Origin: Bolinopsis microptera
Taxonomy: Eukaryota; Ctenophora; Tentaculata; Lobata; Bolinopsidae
Direction of reading: 5' to 3'
Assembly (NCBI RefSeq): GCF_026151205.1
Contig: NC_087072.1
Coordinates: forward strand, 17,933,669-17,997,668
DNA length: 64,000 bases
Below, piece after piece: positions 9,351-20,079 of this stretch; position 1 is the stretch's first letter; each line of letters begins with the position of its first letter. The translations under genes were made by a program, and so were the position numbers. Below the pieces are notes generated by a model. The model was not told the DNA's origin. It was given only the letters and a program-made list of their open reading frames with translations, and ran no database searches.

Positions 9351-10322
9351 CTACCTCAGACCCCTCGCTCCACCACCAGCACCGCCGCCTCGACCACGCC
9401 CTCTTGAAGCACTATTATCATAGCCACCCCCACCGTAACTGTTCTGCTGTCCACCATATCCACCATCATATCCACCACCATACCCTCCATAACCACCACC
9501 ACCACCACCACCACCATATCCACCTTGTTGTGGGTACCCACCATACCCTCCTCCACCTCCTCCACCACCACCGTAACCTTGCTGGTAGCCTTGTTGATAA
9601 CCCCCTGCTCCACCGTAGCCGCCTCCACCAGCACCGTAACCACCTCCCTGCATGTTGTAACCTCCACCGCCTCCGCTACCCTGGTTGTAGCCTGGCGAAG
9701 TGAACGAACTGTAGATCAGACTGCTGCTCATTCTCTTATCTGGCTCCTCGTTCAGCATCTGCACCACTTCTTTCCCTGCCTCGAACACGTTATCAGCTTC
9801 CCCTGTGATATCTACTCCTCGCTCATCTAGTCCGGGAATTGCTTTAGCGCTGGGAGTCACATCTATCTTTACTGAATGTTCGTTTTGAAGTTTCTGAACT
9901 GTCTCACCCTTCTTACCGACTATTTTACCGGCAATACTGGCTGGAACCAGACATTTCATGGTCTTCCTCCTCTTCTCTGCTCGGTCTCCTCGGTCGCTCT
10001 CTTTGAAGGGAATCTCCTCAGTTCTTAGAGTATTACTGATCCTCTTGAATACGTCCAGAACATTCTCCTCCATTCCCGTCACCACCACAATACGCTCTCT
10101 GGTACCCGGGAAGAACTCCTGGGCCTCGGAAAGATGAACCTGAGTCTGGGTCTCTGATTTCAGTTTGCTGATTTCGGCCCCTTTAGCCCCTATGATAGCT
10201 CCGGCAGTGTAAACTGGGACGAGGAATTTGATTCTGGTGCGGTTGTCTACTTTCTGGTGCTTGGCATTCTGGCTGTCTGGATCTGCCTGGTCGTCATATG
10301 AGCGCTTCACCGCACCCGACAT
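9351..10322 (-). CDS. Two-KH, glycine-rich RNA-binding protein (NOVA/PCBP-like)
   Basis: 323 residues in a single coding exon. KH1 spans about residues 30-95 (KFLVPVYTAGAIIGAKGAEI, with the GAKG loop) and KH2 about 120-190 (MKCLVPASIAGKIVGKKGET, with the GKKG loop). A Gly/Tyr/Gln-rich low-complexity tail (about 210-300) ends in an RGRGRGGG box. KH domains bind short single-stranded RNA or DNA motifs, and such RGG tails often support condensation and RNA contacts, so a nuclear splicing or mRNP factor is likely. The first KH resembles NOVA and the PSI group, but the C-terminal third KH typical of NOVA is missing. An acceptor (GATCTCAG) lies one base before the ATG, suggesting a 5' UTR intron. 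The family-level assignment is firm; the orthologue is not. Confidence 0.88.
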   Translation of the reverse strand: MSGAVKRSYDDQADPDSQNAKHQKVDNRTRIKFLVPVYTAGAIIGAKGAEISKLKSETQTQVHLSEAQEFFPGTRERIVVVTGMEENVLDVFKRISNTLRTEEIPFKESDRGDRAEKRRKTMKCLVPASIAGKIVGKKGETVQKLQNEHSVKIDVTPSAKAIPGLDERGVDITGEADNVFEAGKEVVQMLNEEPDKRMSSSLIYSSFTSPGYNQGSGGGGGYNMQGGGYGAGGGGYGGAGGYQQGYQQGYGGGGGGGGGYGGYPQQGGYGGGGGGGGYGGYGGGYDGGYGGQQNSYGGGGYDNSASRGRGRGGGAGGGARGLR

Positions 10323-10481
10323 CCTGAGATCATTCAGTATAGAGGTTGATACTCAAGAATCAAGTGACATTCATACAATGAAATGAATTGTAAATGTAAT
10401 GCTTCAGCAATCAGCATGGCATTGGAATGATTTTCAAAGACTATCTACAATGTTGGGAAGGCGAGACAGGAAAACTGCCTT

Positions 10482-10527
10482 AAATCATATCAATCGCACC
10501 CTTGCAAGGGTGCGATTGATATGATTT
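10482..10527. repeat. Perfect 46-bp palindrome
   Basis: Each 23-base arm is the exact reverse complement of the other (left arm starts AAATCATATCAATCGCACCC, centre CTTGCAAG). It lies between RPL8 and the KH-protein gene, upstream of the latter. There is no spacer. Such perfect symmetry is unlikely by chance in AT-rich intergenic DNA. Confidence 0.9.
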
Positions 10528-10655
10528 GTACGACGATTAAATTTGAAGAATTTGTATGCCTTCCCACCAGCTGAGACGAAATCAATATTTTGGTAACTTG
10601 CAGAGAATCTAACGCAATAAAACAGGTTTTGGCTGGATAAAAAATAAATTAAAAT

Positions 10656-11426
10656 TTAAGCATCTTTTGTTTCCTTCTTTGTTCCCCTCAGTCGTCCAGT
10701 TCGTCTGGCAGCGATCAGACCGACCTTGGCTCCGGAACTGGTATCTCGTCGAACAGTTGAAGGATGACCGATATGCTGGTGGTTACCTCCACCATGAGGA
10801 TGCTCCACGGGGTTCATAGCCACACCACGAACCTTGGGCCAGCAGTTACGTTTGACCTTGTATTTGTGATAAGCTCGGCCAGCCTTCAAGAGAGGCTTGT
10901 CGATACGTCCACCTCCAGCGATGATTCCGACAACTGCTCGGGCTTTGGAGTCTAGAACCTTCTTGGAACCAGATGGGAGTTTGATCCTGGATTTTCCAGT
11001 GTCAGGGTTGTGTGAGATGACGGTTCCGTAGTTACCGGATGCTCGGGCCATCTTACCTCTGTCACCGGGCTTAGCCTCGACGTTACAGATGATGGTACCC
11101 TCGGGAAGCTGTCCAATTGGCAGGCAGTTTCCGATTCCGAGTGTAGCTTTCTTACCGCAGTATACGAACTGACCGGTGTACATGCCCTCTACAGCACAGA
11201 TAAGCTCCTTGTTGATTCTGTACTTGTAGGGATCTCTGAAGTAAACTTTGGCAAGAGGTGCTCCACGACCGGGGTCGTGAATGATGTCTTTGACTACACC
11301 CTTGATATATCCGTGCCTCTCCGCATAATCGAGGTCTCTAAGTTTAACTTGTCCTTTCCTCTTTTTTACGTGGGCTTTGAAGATGCTTCCGGGCCCCTTA
11401 CGCTGTCCTCGGATGACGCGACCCAT
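10656..11426 (-). CDS. RPL8: 60S ribosomal protein L8 (uL2)
   Basis: A complete 256-residue uL2 (human 257): [11 protein letters not shown] start, the RNA-binding OB domain, the [20 protein letters not shown] block and the highly conserved [20 protein letters not shown] region that contacts the peptidyl-transferase centre, ending in a basic tail. The coding region is one uninterrupted exon, with an acceptor-like TACTTAATAG just before the ATG. It belongs to the run of minus-strand translation genes (RPS25, RPL7A, RPL8, RPL13, RPS27A). Confidence 0.97.
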   Translation of the reverse strand: MGRVIRGQRKGPGSIFKAHVKKRKGQVKLRDLDYAERHGYIKGVVKDIIHDPGRGAPLAKVYFRDPYKYRINKELICAVEGMYTGQFVYCGKKATLGIGNCLPIGQLPEGTIICNVEAKPGDRGKMARASGNYGTVISHNPDTGKSRIKLPSGSKKVLDSKARAVVGIIAGGGRIDKPLLKAGRAYHKYKVKRNCWPKVRGVAMNPVEHPHGGGNHQHIGHPSTVRRDTSSGAKVGLIAARRTGRLRGTKKETKDA

Positions 11427-11604
11427 CCCTATTAAGTAATATAATATAAGATATTATGTTAACTGTAGAAAGCGATTCTATCAATTATTTTAAATATTGG
11501 GGCGACCAACTTGATTGATATTTTAACAGGACTTTAAAATGCATAGATGAAATTCTACATGAATAAAACGATCACAAGTCATATAGATAAAAAGGGGAAA
11601 TAAA

Positions 11605-12945
11605 TTATTTCTTGGCTTTCTTGGCTTTCGCTGCTTTCTTCTTGGAACCTAAACCGTCATCTTCAGCGGCTTCCTTAGCTCTCTTTTCTCTGATTCCGAC
11701 TAATCGTACATTGGCTTTGTACATTCGCATGGTCTGGAAAGCTGAGGCCTTCTTCTCCTCGTCAGTGATAACTCGGGCGGTGGTGTCTGCGTATTGTTGA
11801 ACGATTGGCAGAACTGGGCCAGTAAGTTGGGTGGCTACATCAATTTCAGCCTGTGTGCTGTCTCCCTTCTTGGGCTTGGCGGCCTGAAAATTAAAATGAT
11901 TACAATCTGCAATCCCAAAAATATGCTAAAAAACCTCTTCTCTAACTAAAAGGAAGTGAAACCAGCTCAGATACACTGAACGATGAACCAGCCGCAGCAT
12001 GACATAAACAAAATTTAATTATGACCGAATAGATTCCATAGGAATAAAGAAAATCTTCAAAACGAACCTTTCGTGGGAAGAGGATGAGTCGGCTCTTGTA
12101 TTCCTTCAGTCTGAGAACATTAGCTTGAAGACTTTCTTGAGATCTGTTCTTCCTCCTGTGGTCTACAGCGATTCCGATTGAAAGAGCTTGTTTCCTGTTG
12201 ACACCAGCTGCCTGACGAGGCGAAATATTTTAAATTATTTGCAGAATAATATTCTAAGTACAATTAAGGTTATGTCGAAAATAACTGGTATGTGAGTGCT
12301 TTGGTTAAGGACATGTATAAAACGTCTTTGAAGAGTGAAGAATATAGGTCACCCTCTTTTAAAAACGAAATAAGTTTTTCTCCCAGAGTCTTGACTGTGA
12401 ACGACAATAGTGTAGTCACAAACACAACTCTGGTGCAACGATAACATAACTGTCAACCAAAATTACCTTAAGCTCGTCGAGGGTGAATCCTCGGCCAGCC
12501 CTGACTCGGGCGTTGTATCTGATTGTCTGGCAGTGAACCACTGGTCTCAGGAGACCGGCAACTGGGCGGGGGGCAATAGCCTGGGCCTTTACCAATCTCT
12601 TTGCTCGTCTGGACTTCTTCTTTCCAGCCTGGTTGAACCAGGTTTTGACGTATCTGAAACCAATAGCAGTCATTATCCAGTGATGATTCGATATTATTAC
12701 TATTTCATGGCACATGTTCTGTATTAAACGTGTCTAGGAGAATATCTAAAGTAGTTTATCCTCTTAATTGCGAATGAGTTGATATTCCAGAATCTTGTTT
12801 TGTAAGATGTCAAATGCAGCCACAAAGTCCAGATTCTGGAATAGAAAGGATATAGCAATATATCAGTTGACAGAAATTAATCTTACCTTTGCCAATCCTT
12901 GTGGAAATGGCTGTCAAACACCATATTATTATGTTTGGGCGCCAT
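11605..12945 (-). CDS. RPL13: 60S ribosomal protein L13 (eL13)
   Basis: Four exons (12887-12945, 12467-12653, 12068-12211, 11605-11883) join in frame to 222 residues (human 211). The start [20 protein letters not shown], then [60 protein letters not shown] and a lysine/alanine-rich tail follow the eL13 family throughout. It is a component of the 60S subunit. Donors and acceptors are canonical. Introns 1 and 2 carry H/ACA snoRNA-like sequences in the sense orientation, as expected for ribosomal-protein host genes. Confidence 0.96.
12311..12436 (-). ncRNA. Possible H/ACA snoRNA in RPL13 intron 2
   Basis: The minus strand folds as hairpin 1 (CCAGAGT ... ACTCTGG), followed by an H-box candidate AGAAAA (ANANNA). 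Hairpin 2 has a lower stem CGTTTTT/AAAGACG, an internal pocket and an upper stem near AAGAGGGTGA/TTCACTCTT, then ACA three bases from the proposed end. The architecture fits a pseudouridylation guide RNA released from the intron. It was assigned by eye only, and no target was identified. Confidence 0.45.
12728..12845 (-). ncRNA. Probable snoRNA (H/ACA-like) in RPL13 intron 1
   Basis: A minus-strand sequence with a CCAGAATC...GATTCTGG stem around GGACTTTGTGGCTGC, then ATTCGCAATTAAGAGGATA, a short second stem and AGACACG near the end (ACA three bases from the 3' end). A diverged paralogue with compensating loop changes lies in the corresponding orientation inside the RPS27A intron (13665-13776). 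Conservation of the paired segments between two introns of two ribosomal-protein genes argues for an intronic guide RNA. The second hairpin is short for the class, so the exact type is uncertain. Confidence 0.55.
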
Positions 12946-13213
12946 GATGAGAGCCGGTTATGCAAGAACCTTGACTTGCCTAAAGTAAGATAACAGGTTA
13001 ACCAAAACATTTTGATACATATGAAATCAGATCGCATCAAATATATTTATATACACATTCCCTTAAATTAAATTTGATAAGATAGACGATACTTGAAGAT
13101 TTAGTTACATCCAAATGAAGAAACAGATCAATTTCTGAAAACAATTATTGTTTGCAAGAGTCACGAATAAAACATCGTCGAGTTACAATAAATAAAAACA
13201 TTTAAAACTCTAA

Positions 13214-14119
<906 letters not shown>

Positions 14120-14279
14120 TTAAATGGTTAGAATATTGTAACAATCGGTATGATAAAAGATGTAATTTACAACAAAATGAATATTTGATACATTAAGATG
14201 TTTCGGGCACAAACAGTTTCAAAGTCTGCTGTAAATACAGGGGAGGCCAGAAGTCAGTACACTCAGTTTAGATCTTATA

Positions 14280-15089
14280 GGGGGGGGGGGGTACCACTGT
14301 CAATTTTGTCCATTTTGTCTTTGTCTTTTTTTACATTTTTTGTGAAGGACAGTGTTTTGGGGACAAAATGGACAATACTAGGGACAAAAGGGACACAAAT
14401 TTTGGACAAATGAGACAAAAAATTAGACAAGCTCAAATGTAGAGAATGTATATATTCTACTCGACATCAACAATTTAGATTTTCATGTCAGTGTTTTGCT
14501 GTACTTAGAATCAACTGAAACCACTGAAGGGACTTAAATAAGCAGAATTCATCAACGGCATCACATAAATAAATGTGTACACGGTTCAGTCAATATTTCA
14601 TTAATCCCATTAATCAAGTGGTGATATCAAAAAAGTCATAATCTTTTAATATCATAACGCTGTACCCTCTTGCTTTTAGAGTGTTGTTTGCAATGCAAGT
14701 TCAGCTCAAACGTCAAATGTGAATCAGTGAGCAGGCATATCGGACTAGACCAAGTTGTCTTGAACAGTGAGTACACTATAAAGGCTGATATATAACCAAT
14801 ATTGACTTTACTGTTCTGTCTGAATTTACCCAACTTATTAGCTTGTTGGAACTGTGCCTGAACAAGTATTTTTTGCATTTCAACGGATAATTAACCTTAT
14901 TTTCTTTACTGTCCATTTTGTCCCTGTCTATTTGTCTCGTTTGTCCCTGTCCTTTTTGTCCATTTTGTCCATTTTGTCCTTTTGGTCCCCGTCTTTTTTG
15001 TCACTATTATCTTTTTTTGTCCCTTTTGTCCCTCTTGTCCCTTTTGTCTTTTTTCAGGGATAAAATGGACAGTGGCACCCCCCCCCCCC
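14280..15089. mobile_element. Non-autonomous DNA element with poly-G ends and TGTCC-rich arms (K)
   Basis: An 810-bp element. The left end is a run of 12 G then TACCACTGTCAATTTTGTCC; the right end is the inverse, GACAGTGGCACC followed by a C run. The subterminal arms are arrays of (T)TTTGTCC-type units in opposite orientation (14300-14410, 14910-15080). Both sides carry TTATA (14275-14279 and 15090-15094), probably a 5-bp target duplication. No transposase is encoded. Confidence 0.7.
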
Positions 15090-17128
15090 TTATAACATGG
15101 CCATGTTTCATATTCGAGACCTGTAACTTTGCAGATGGTAAACTGTAACTACTTATTCGAGGATTGTCGCCAGAATTCAAAAATTCGGTTTCAAGAAGCC
15201 ACACCCAATGAAAATTGAATTGGTTTTACTTGTGTTTGCGAACATGCTAGAATCTCCATTTTATCATTTTGCAACAGGTCAGTAAATGTGGAATGCCATT
15301 TGAGAAGATGGCACAAAACAGATCGAAAACGACAAAGTTATCAATCAATTAACCAAATTGATTGGGTCATCATGTGATAGTGCTAAGACACCACAGTTGG
15401 GCAGCACGATTCCCATTATGCTTGTTTGATTCAATATATTCCTCGAATGGTTGATAATAGCAAGTTAAGTACTAAAATTTCTTGTTTCATTGATTTTAAT
15501 CGGGCTGAGAAAATAAGCCCAAACGCATGTTCGATGACTTTTATTTTATCCCCTATACTATTAAGCACTTGCACTGTTCTCATAATTAACTCTGTTGCTA
15601 AATGAATAAAGGTGTAAAGGGCATGTCACATCCCTTCGTGCACGAGGATAGTTATGTTCCTGCGAGACAATGGGACTGAAGTTAATATGACTTTTTCTAC
15701 ACATCTGAGCTCGTGTGAACTAGCACATAAGCAAACAAGCAAGTGACTCCAAAATGATGAATATTTGAGTGATAGGAAGATGTTAAACATTGGATCTGAT
15801 GGAAATCTGATGGAAACCGAAGTAAAAGAAAGGCTGACAGGGATAGAATAGGAAAAAAACGAGTGGGTTTCAGGACCGGGCCGAGTGAAGTCGGACACCG
15901 TTTAGTAGGAAGAATTTTTATGAACAGCTCCTTAATAGACGATAGAAAAATCTGAATTAATTCTCAATACTTATACTTCGTTACATGAGAAAATATTCAA
16001 TAGCATTTGATAAGGGAAAGCAGTAATCCTAAAAGTCTTGAAACTAGTGTTATATATCAAATCAACTTCATACAAATTAATTAATTATTATTATTATTAA
16101 ATCTAAAATAGCTAACAATTTAATAAATTATTAACAGGCCCCTTAACGTGGGCAATAATATACGCTTTATTAATTAATTAATTAATAAGTATTAGACCAT
16201 AGTCAGCAAACTCAACAATGCACTTGACCGCAGTATTTGTGGGCAAAACACATCAGGTGGGCAAATATTAAACTAGTTTAGATATATAAAAGGTGTGGAG
16301 ATTAAGTGAAATCTTTACAAATTTAAAATGCAAGGTCGTTACAGAGATAATTTGGTTAATAGTTGAGTTTCTTTTGATCACATTAACATGGCACCTACAA
16401 ATTAATTCACGTGGAAGAAATGGTCTGGACTTCCCACCCATCAAAAATGATAATCTAGAGCAACGCAATTCAAACCAAGTTAAAGATTAACTTTATTACA
16501 TAAAATTTGTACTTTACTTTAAAATCTAAACAGAAATTCGAGGTGTATATCACACACATGTTCGCAATTTGAAACAGTGGATGAAAGCATGACTATTGGC
16601 CAAAATCACATCTTGATGCAGCAGTACATTTCTGGAGCAAGCGAGAATTTGTGAAACTGATAGAAACTTGCCCTATTTGTGTTTTGATCACCTCATTCAA
16701 TGTGGTAGTTTAGAGTACCAAAGAAAAAGCTTCATTAGTCTCGTTTGGTAGTGACAGTTTTCAGGGTAGTACGTCCCTTAAGCATTTATCAATAAGCCCA
16801 CATTTGTCTTCGAACAAGGTACATAAAGAGGAGGGAAGAATATCCAGTGTAGTTATCACTTTAATATATAATATGAAACTCACATTTCCACTTATCTTAG
16901 GGTGACAATGGAATAATAAAGTAATGTTAACAACGCTGAAAATATCAAAGTTGTACACGACGCTCGACTTTTATATTACCATGGATGGACTAGTGCTTTG
17001 ACGTTTTTGACTAATCTTTAATTTTGGTGATTTAAGATTTGTTGAAATTTTTAAAACTTTGAAATGGCATTTAAAATTAAATTTAATTCGTTTATAAGTT
17101 TAAAAAATTGTTTGTATCGATTATCAAT
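15090..17128. other. Intergenic, nothing recognised
   Basis: About 2 kb of AT-rich sequence with simple TTAATTAA and ATT runs near 16080-16190 and only short chance ORFs on both strands. Confidence 0.5.
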
Positions 17129-17246
17129 TTGACCATTATTAATGGTTTGGCCCGGCGCGCGCTACTTCGTAGCACTTGCCATAACATTTCGAGAAGAAAG
17201 CGGCGCGCGCTACTTCGAAGAAATTTAGACGAGTAACATCCGTCAA
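17129..17246 (+). repeat. Short element family B with an 8-bp duplication
   Basis: A 118-bp element from TTGACCATTATTAATGG to CATCCGTCAA, with two GGCGCGCGCTACTTCG blocks. It is flanked by a perfect 8-bp duplication TTATCAAT (17121-17128 and 17247-17254). Other copies lie at 2394-2528, 18235-18357, 43588-43657 (internally deleted, duplication CCATAATC), 43788-43913 (duplication GAAAAAGG) and 45794-45851. Confidence 0.85.
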
Positions 17247-17543
17247 TTATCAATTATAGGGGCGCAATTATATTTTTAACGTTCTGTGTCATGTGTACAT
17301 GCTTATACGTTTTTGTTTTATGAGTAAGCTGTGGTCTTTCGAATAAGACCTATTACATAACATGAAAATAATTTCTTGACGAATTATGAGCAAATAAACA
17401 TTTTGTCAGACGCGCGCGCGTGACAGGCTTGATCGAACAGTCAATATGCAAAATTTAATCGCGCCCTAATTATGAATTAAAGCTTAAATATTTACAGAAA
17501 TTAAGCAAAATATGCAATGCAGCTTTTGATACGTTTTCAGTTT

Positions 17544-18357
17544 TTGTCATACGTTGTAGACCTGCGCCGCGCGAGTGCGCCGCGCGGCTGTATCGTGGCC
17601 ACTTAGTGAAACGACAATGGGGGTCATGACATGATACAAATACGTTCAATATTTGACGTTGAACATGGCGCGCCGGGTTAACTTGTTAATATATGTGATA
17701 TGATAATGGACAACCAATTCATTACGTATGAAATTATGAAATAGTTCTAATTTTATAACAATTGCTAGATTATGCATCAAGTTGACGTGCTCCAACCAAA
17801 ATTGAACAGGGAATCGTTTAAAATAATTGTTAGTTCACGAGGCATCTCGACAAAAGCTTGTATCACGTGGTGACCCCCACGGTCATTCATTGTATCGTCT
17901 TCGACGATACAGGATGAGCCGCGCACTTCGTGCGCGGCGGGTCATACAACGTATGACAAGCAAAAGCTACTTACGCTATTGTGCTTTTCTTGTAGGTTTA
18001 CAACCTATCAGGACGCGCGCCGAGTTGGACTCGTCGACGGTCCTAATATTTTGAAGCATTATCACCCGTTAATGCTTTTCTAGATAGTCAATAGTAGTGT
18101 TCTTGAGCCTAGCTTGTTATACGAAAAACAAATGCATATGATATTGATTCTAAATACATTGCGAAAGATTTGATCTCGATTCATAAAGTTTGAAAGAAGT
18201 TACTGCAATGCGCGCAATTTGGGGAGTGTGCTTTTTGACCATTGTTAATTATCTGGCCCGGCGCGCGCTACTTCGTAGCTCGTGCCATCGGGCCACATTT
18301 CGAGAAGAAAGCGGCGCGCGCTACTTCGAAGAAATTTAGACGAGTAACATCTGTCAA
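17544..18357. repeat. Second repeat nest: A, A, C and B elements
   Basis: Four short elements occur in 0.8 kb. They are A at 17544-17639, A in the opposite orientation at 17858-17959 (flanks ACAAAAGC/GCAAAAGC), C at 17990-18072 (perfect 8-bp duplication TGCTTTTC) and B at 18235-18357 (GTGCTTT on both sides). Intervening DNA is unremarkable. Confidence 0.8.
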
Positions 18358-18754
18358 GTGTGCTTTATGTGGATATATAAACTGCGCCCTTAATTCAATA
18401 ATGGAAATTGGAGGACGTCGTCGGTTTGCACACCGCTTACTGGGCGTTGGAGGCCGCGCAAACGATCATTTTTACTTCGCATCGAGATCGTTACTTTGTT
18501 AATTCGCAGAGGAACGATCTGGAACGATCTGGAAGGGTTGACATCTTCAATCAAACTGGGCGGCACTCAGCCTGTCATTCAATTTCAACCGCATCATAAT
18601 TATGAAAATTACAGACCTTTACATTTACAACATTATATTACCGCTCCCAGTCCCACTACACACTTTACTAGTGACTATAAATCGCGATCGCCCAAATTCA
18701 AAATTTAAAGAAAATTCTCGTGAAAAGGCCCTTAGGGTATGAAATTAATCGTAA

Positions 18755-19555
18755 TCGGTGTATTTTTGGATGCTGATTCCGAATAACCCCCCACACCCCA
18801 TGACGTAGGGTAAAAATGCTTCCCTGGAGAGTTATAGGAAAAAAACTGTTTTAGTCACGTGACAGGCTAGTTAAACACGAATTCGATTGTTTAGGGCTCG
18901 GGTTAGGGGTATGGATAGCTTCGGGGTTATGGTTCATGTAAAACCGTTTAATTTGTTTGGCCAAGTCACGTGATAATTTTTGGGCCGAAAATTACAGACG
19001 TAATGCCGACGTACATTGCGCGCCGACGTACCACCTTGCTGTGTCTTGTTGCTTACAAACCTTTTATCTTTAAATGTTAAAAATCCTAAAATTTAGTTAA
19101 CAGTTAATCTCCAGTTTCAAAGCCGGGCTGACTTATTTTTCGATTAGGAAATTTCTAACTTGTTAGTTGTTTTAACTACTCCTTATTGGGCACTACACAC
19201 TACCCATGGCTCATCTTTAAACCGAGCGTGCCAAATCACTCTACTCTCGATCTTCTAAGGGCCCCCTAACAGTTGGAACCAACTTGAATAGATGTATTTT
19301 CGGACGCTAATTCCGAATCACCCCCATGACATAGGGTTAAAATGCTCCCCTGGCGAAAAACTGTCTCGATTAAGTGATATGACCGTATAAGGAAGTTGGT
19401 CTTATTTCTCTTTAGGGTAAGAATTCCAGGATATGCTTTTGTTAGGGATTGGGATCAGATTAGAGGGCTAGGGTTTCGAATAGTCGTTCAGGGCCAGCTA
19501 AAGAACGGGTTAAAAAGTCACGTGACAGTCGAGTGTAGAGTGATTAATCATCATT
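18755..19555. repeat. Dispersed repeat D, inverted relative to 1662-2110
   Basis: Two D segments (18755-18960 and 19285-19550) share blocks such as ATGACGTAGGG, TGCTTCCCTGG and TATGACCGTATAAGGAAG with the reverse complement of 1662-2110. Remnants of TTAGGG-like hexamers occur in both locations. No coding capacity is evident. Confidence 0.6.
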
Positions 19556-19796
19556 CTCCATAAACACCAAAAAAAATCAAGTATAAAAACGGTCAATTGT
19601 AAAAGTTTGAATAAATTAGAGCCAAGCATCACCAATGATATTTGTTTATTTCCACTAACAGGACTATCGTCTAACATTTACAAACATTCTAACATCTAAA
19701 AAATCGAGCAGTATCGTGGTAAACCGTCATATCATTATATTCTCAATAGATTGTACACTGTACAATGTACAGTATAGAAATTAGCGTAACTAACCT

Positions 19797-19970
19797 AGGT
19801 CTATAAAGATATTTCTGATGTAATCGTTCACTGAAGTGATTCCCATAATTTCGTAAACAGATCGCACGTTTCTAAAAGCTCGAACATCGGAAACCCACTG
19901 TGCTATTCGCTGTCTCATTTCAAATTTCTCAAAGTCCTCTAAGCGGAAATAATCATACTCAAACTTAAAA
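19797..19970 (-). other. Possible terminal exon, unassigned
   Basis: A minus-strand open stretch with protein-like composition (RQRIAQWVSDVRAFRNVRSV, ending NIFIDLG then stop), preceded by acceptor-like TTCCGCTTAG. It lies 3' of METTL6 on the same strand. I do not recognise it. It may be an alternative last exon or chance. Confidence 0.25.
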
Positions 19971-20079
19971 TCAGATAATTTAAGTCGATTATAACGATAT
20001 CATACTGATTACTGTCCTTCTTTGACTGGTATTCACCGTATTCTATCACAATAATAAGAAAAATAATAAAAATGGCGTG

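Noticed and set aside
9356-9830. Histidine-rich and valine-rich ORFs over the KH-protein tail
   Set aside because: Shadows of the Gly/Tyr-rich low-complexity coding tail on the minus strand.
11883-12067. Possible C/D snoRNA in RPL13 intron 3
   Set aside because: A CTGA is present but there is no convincing C box or terminal stem.
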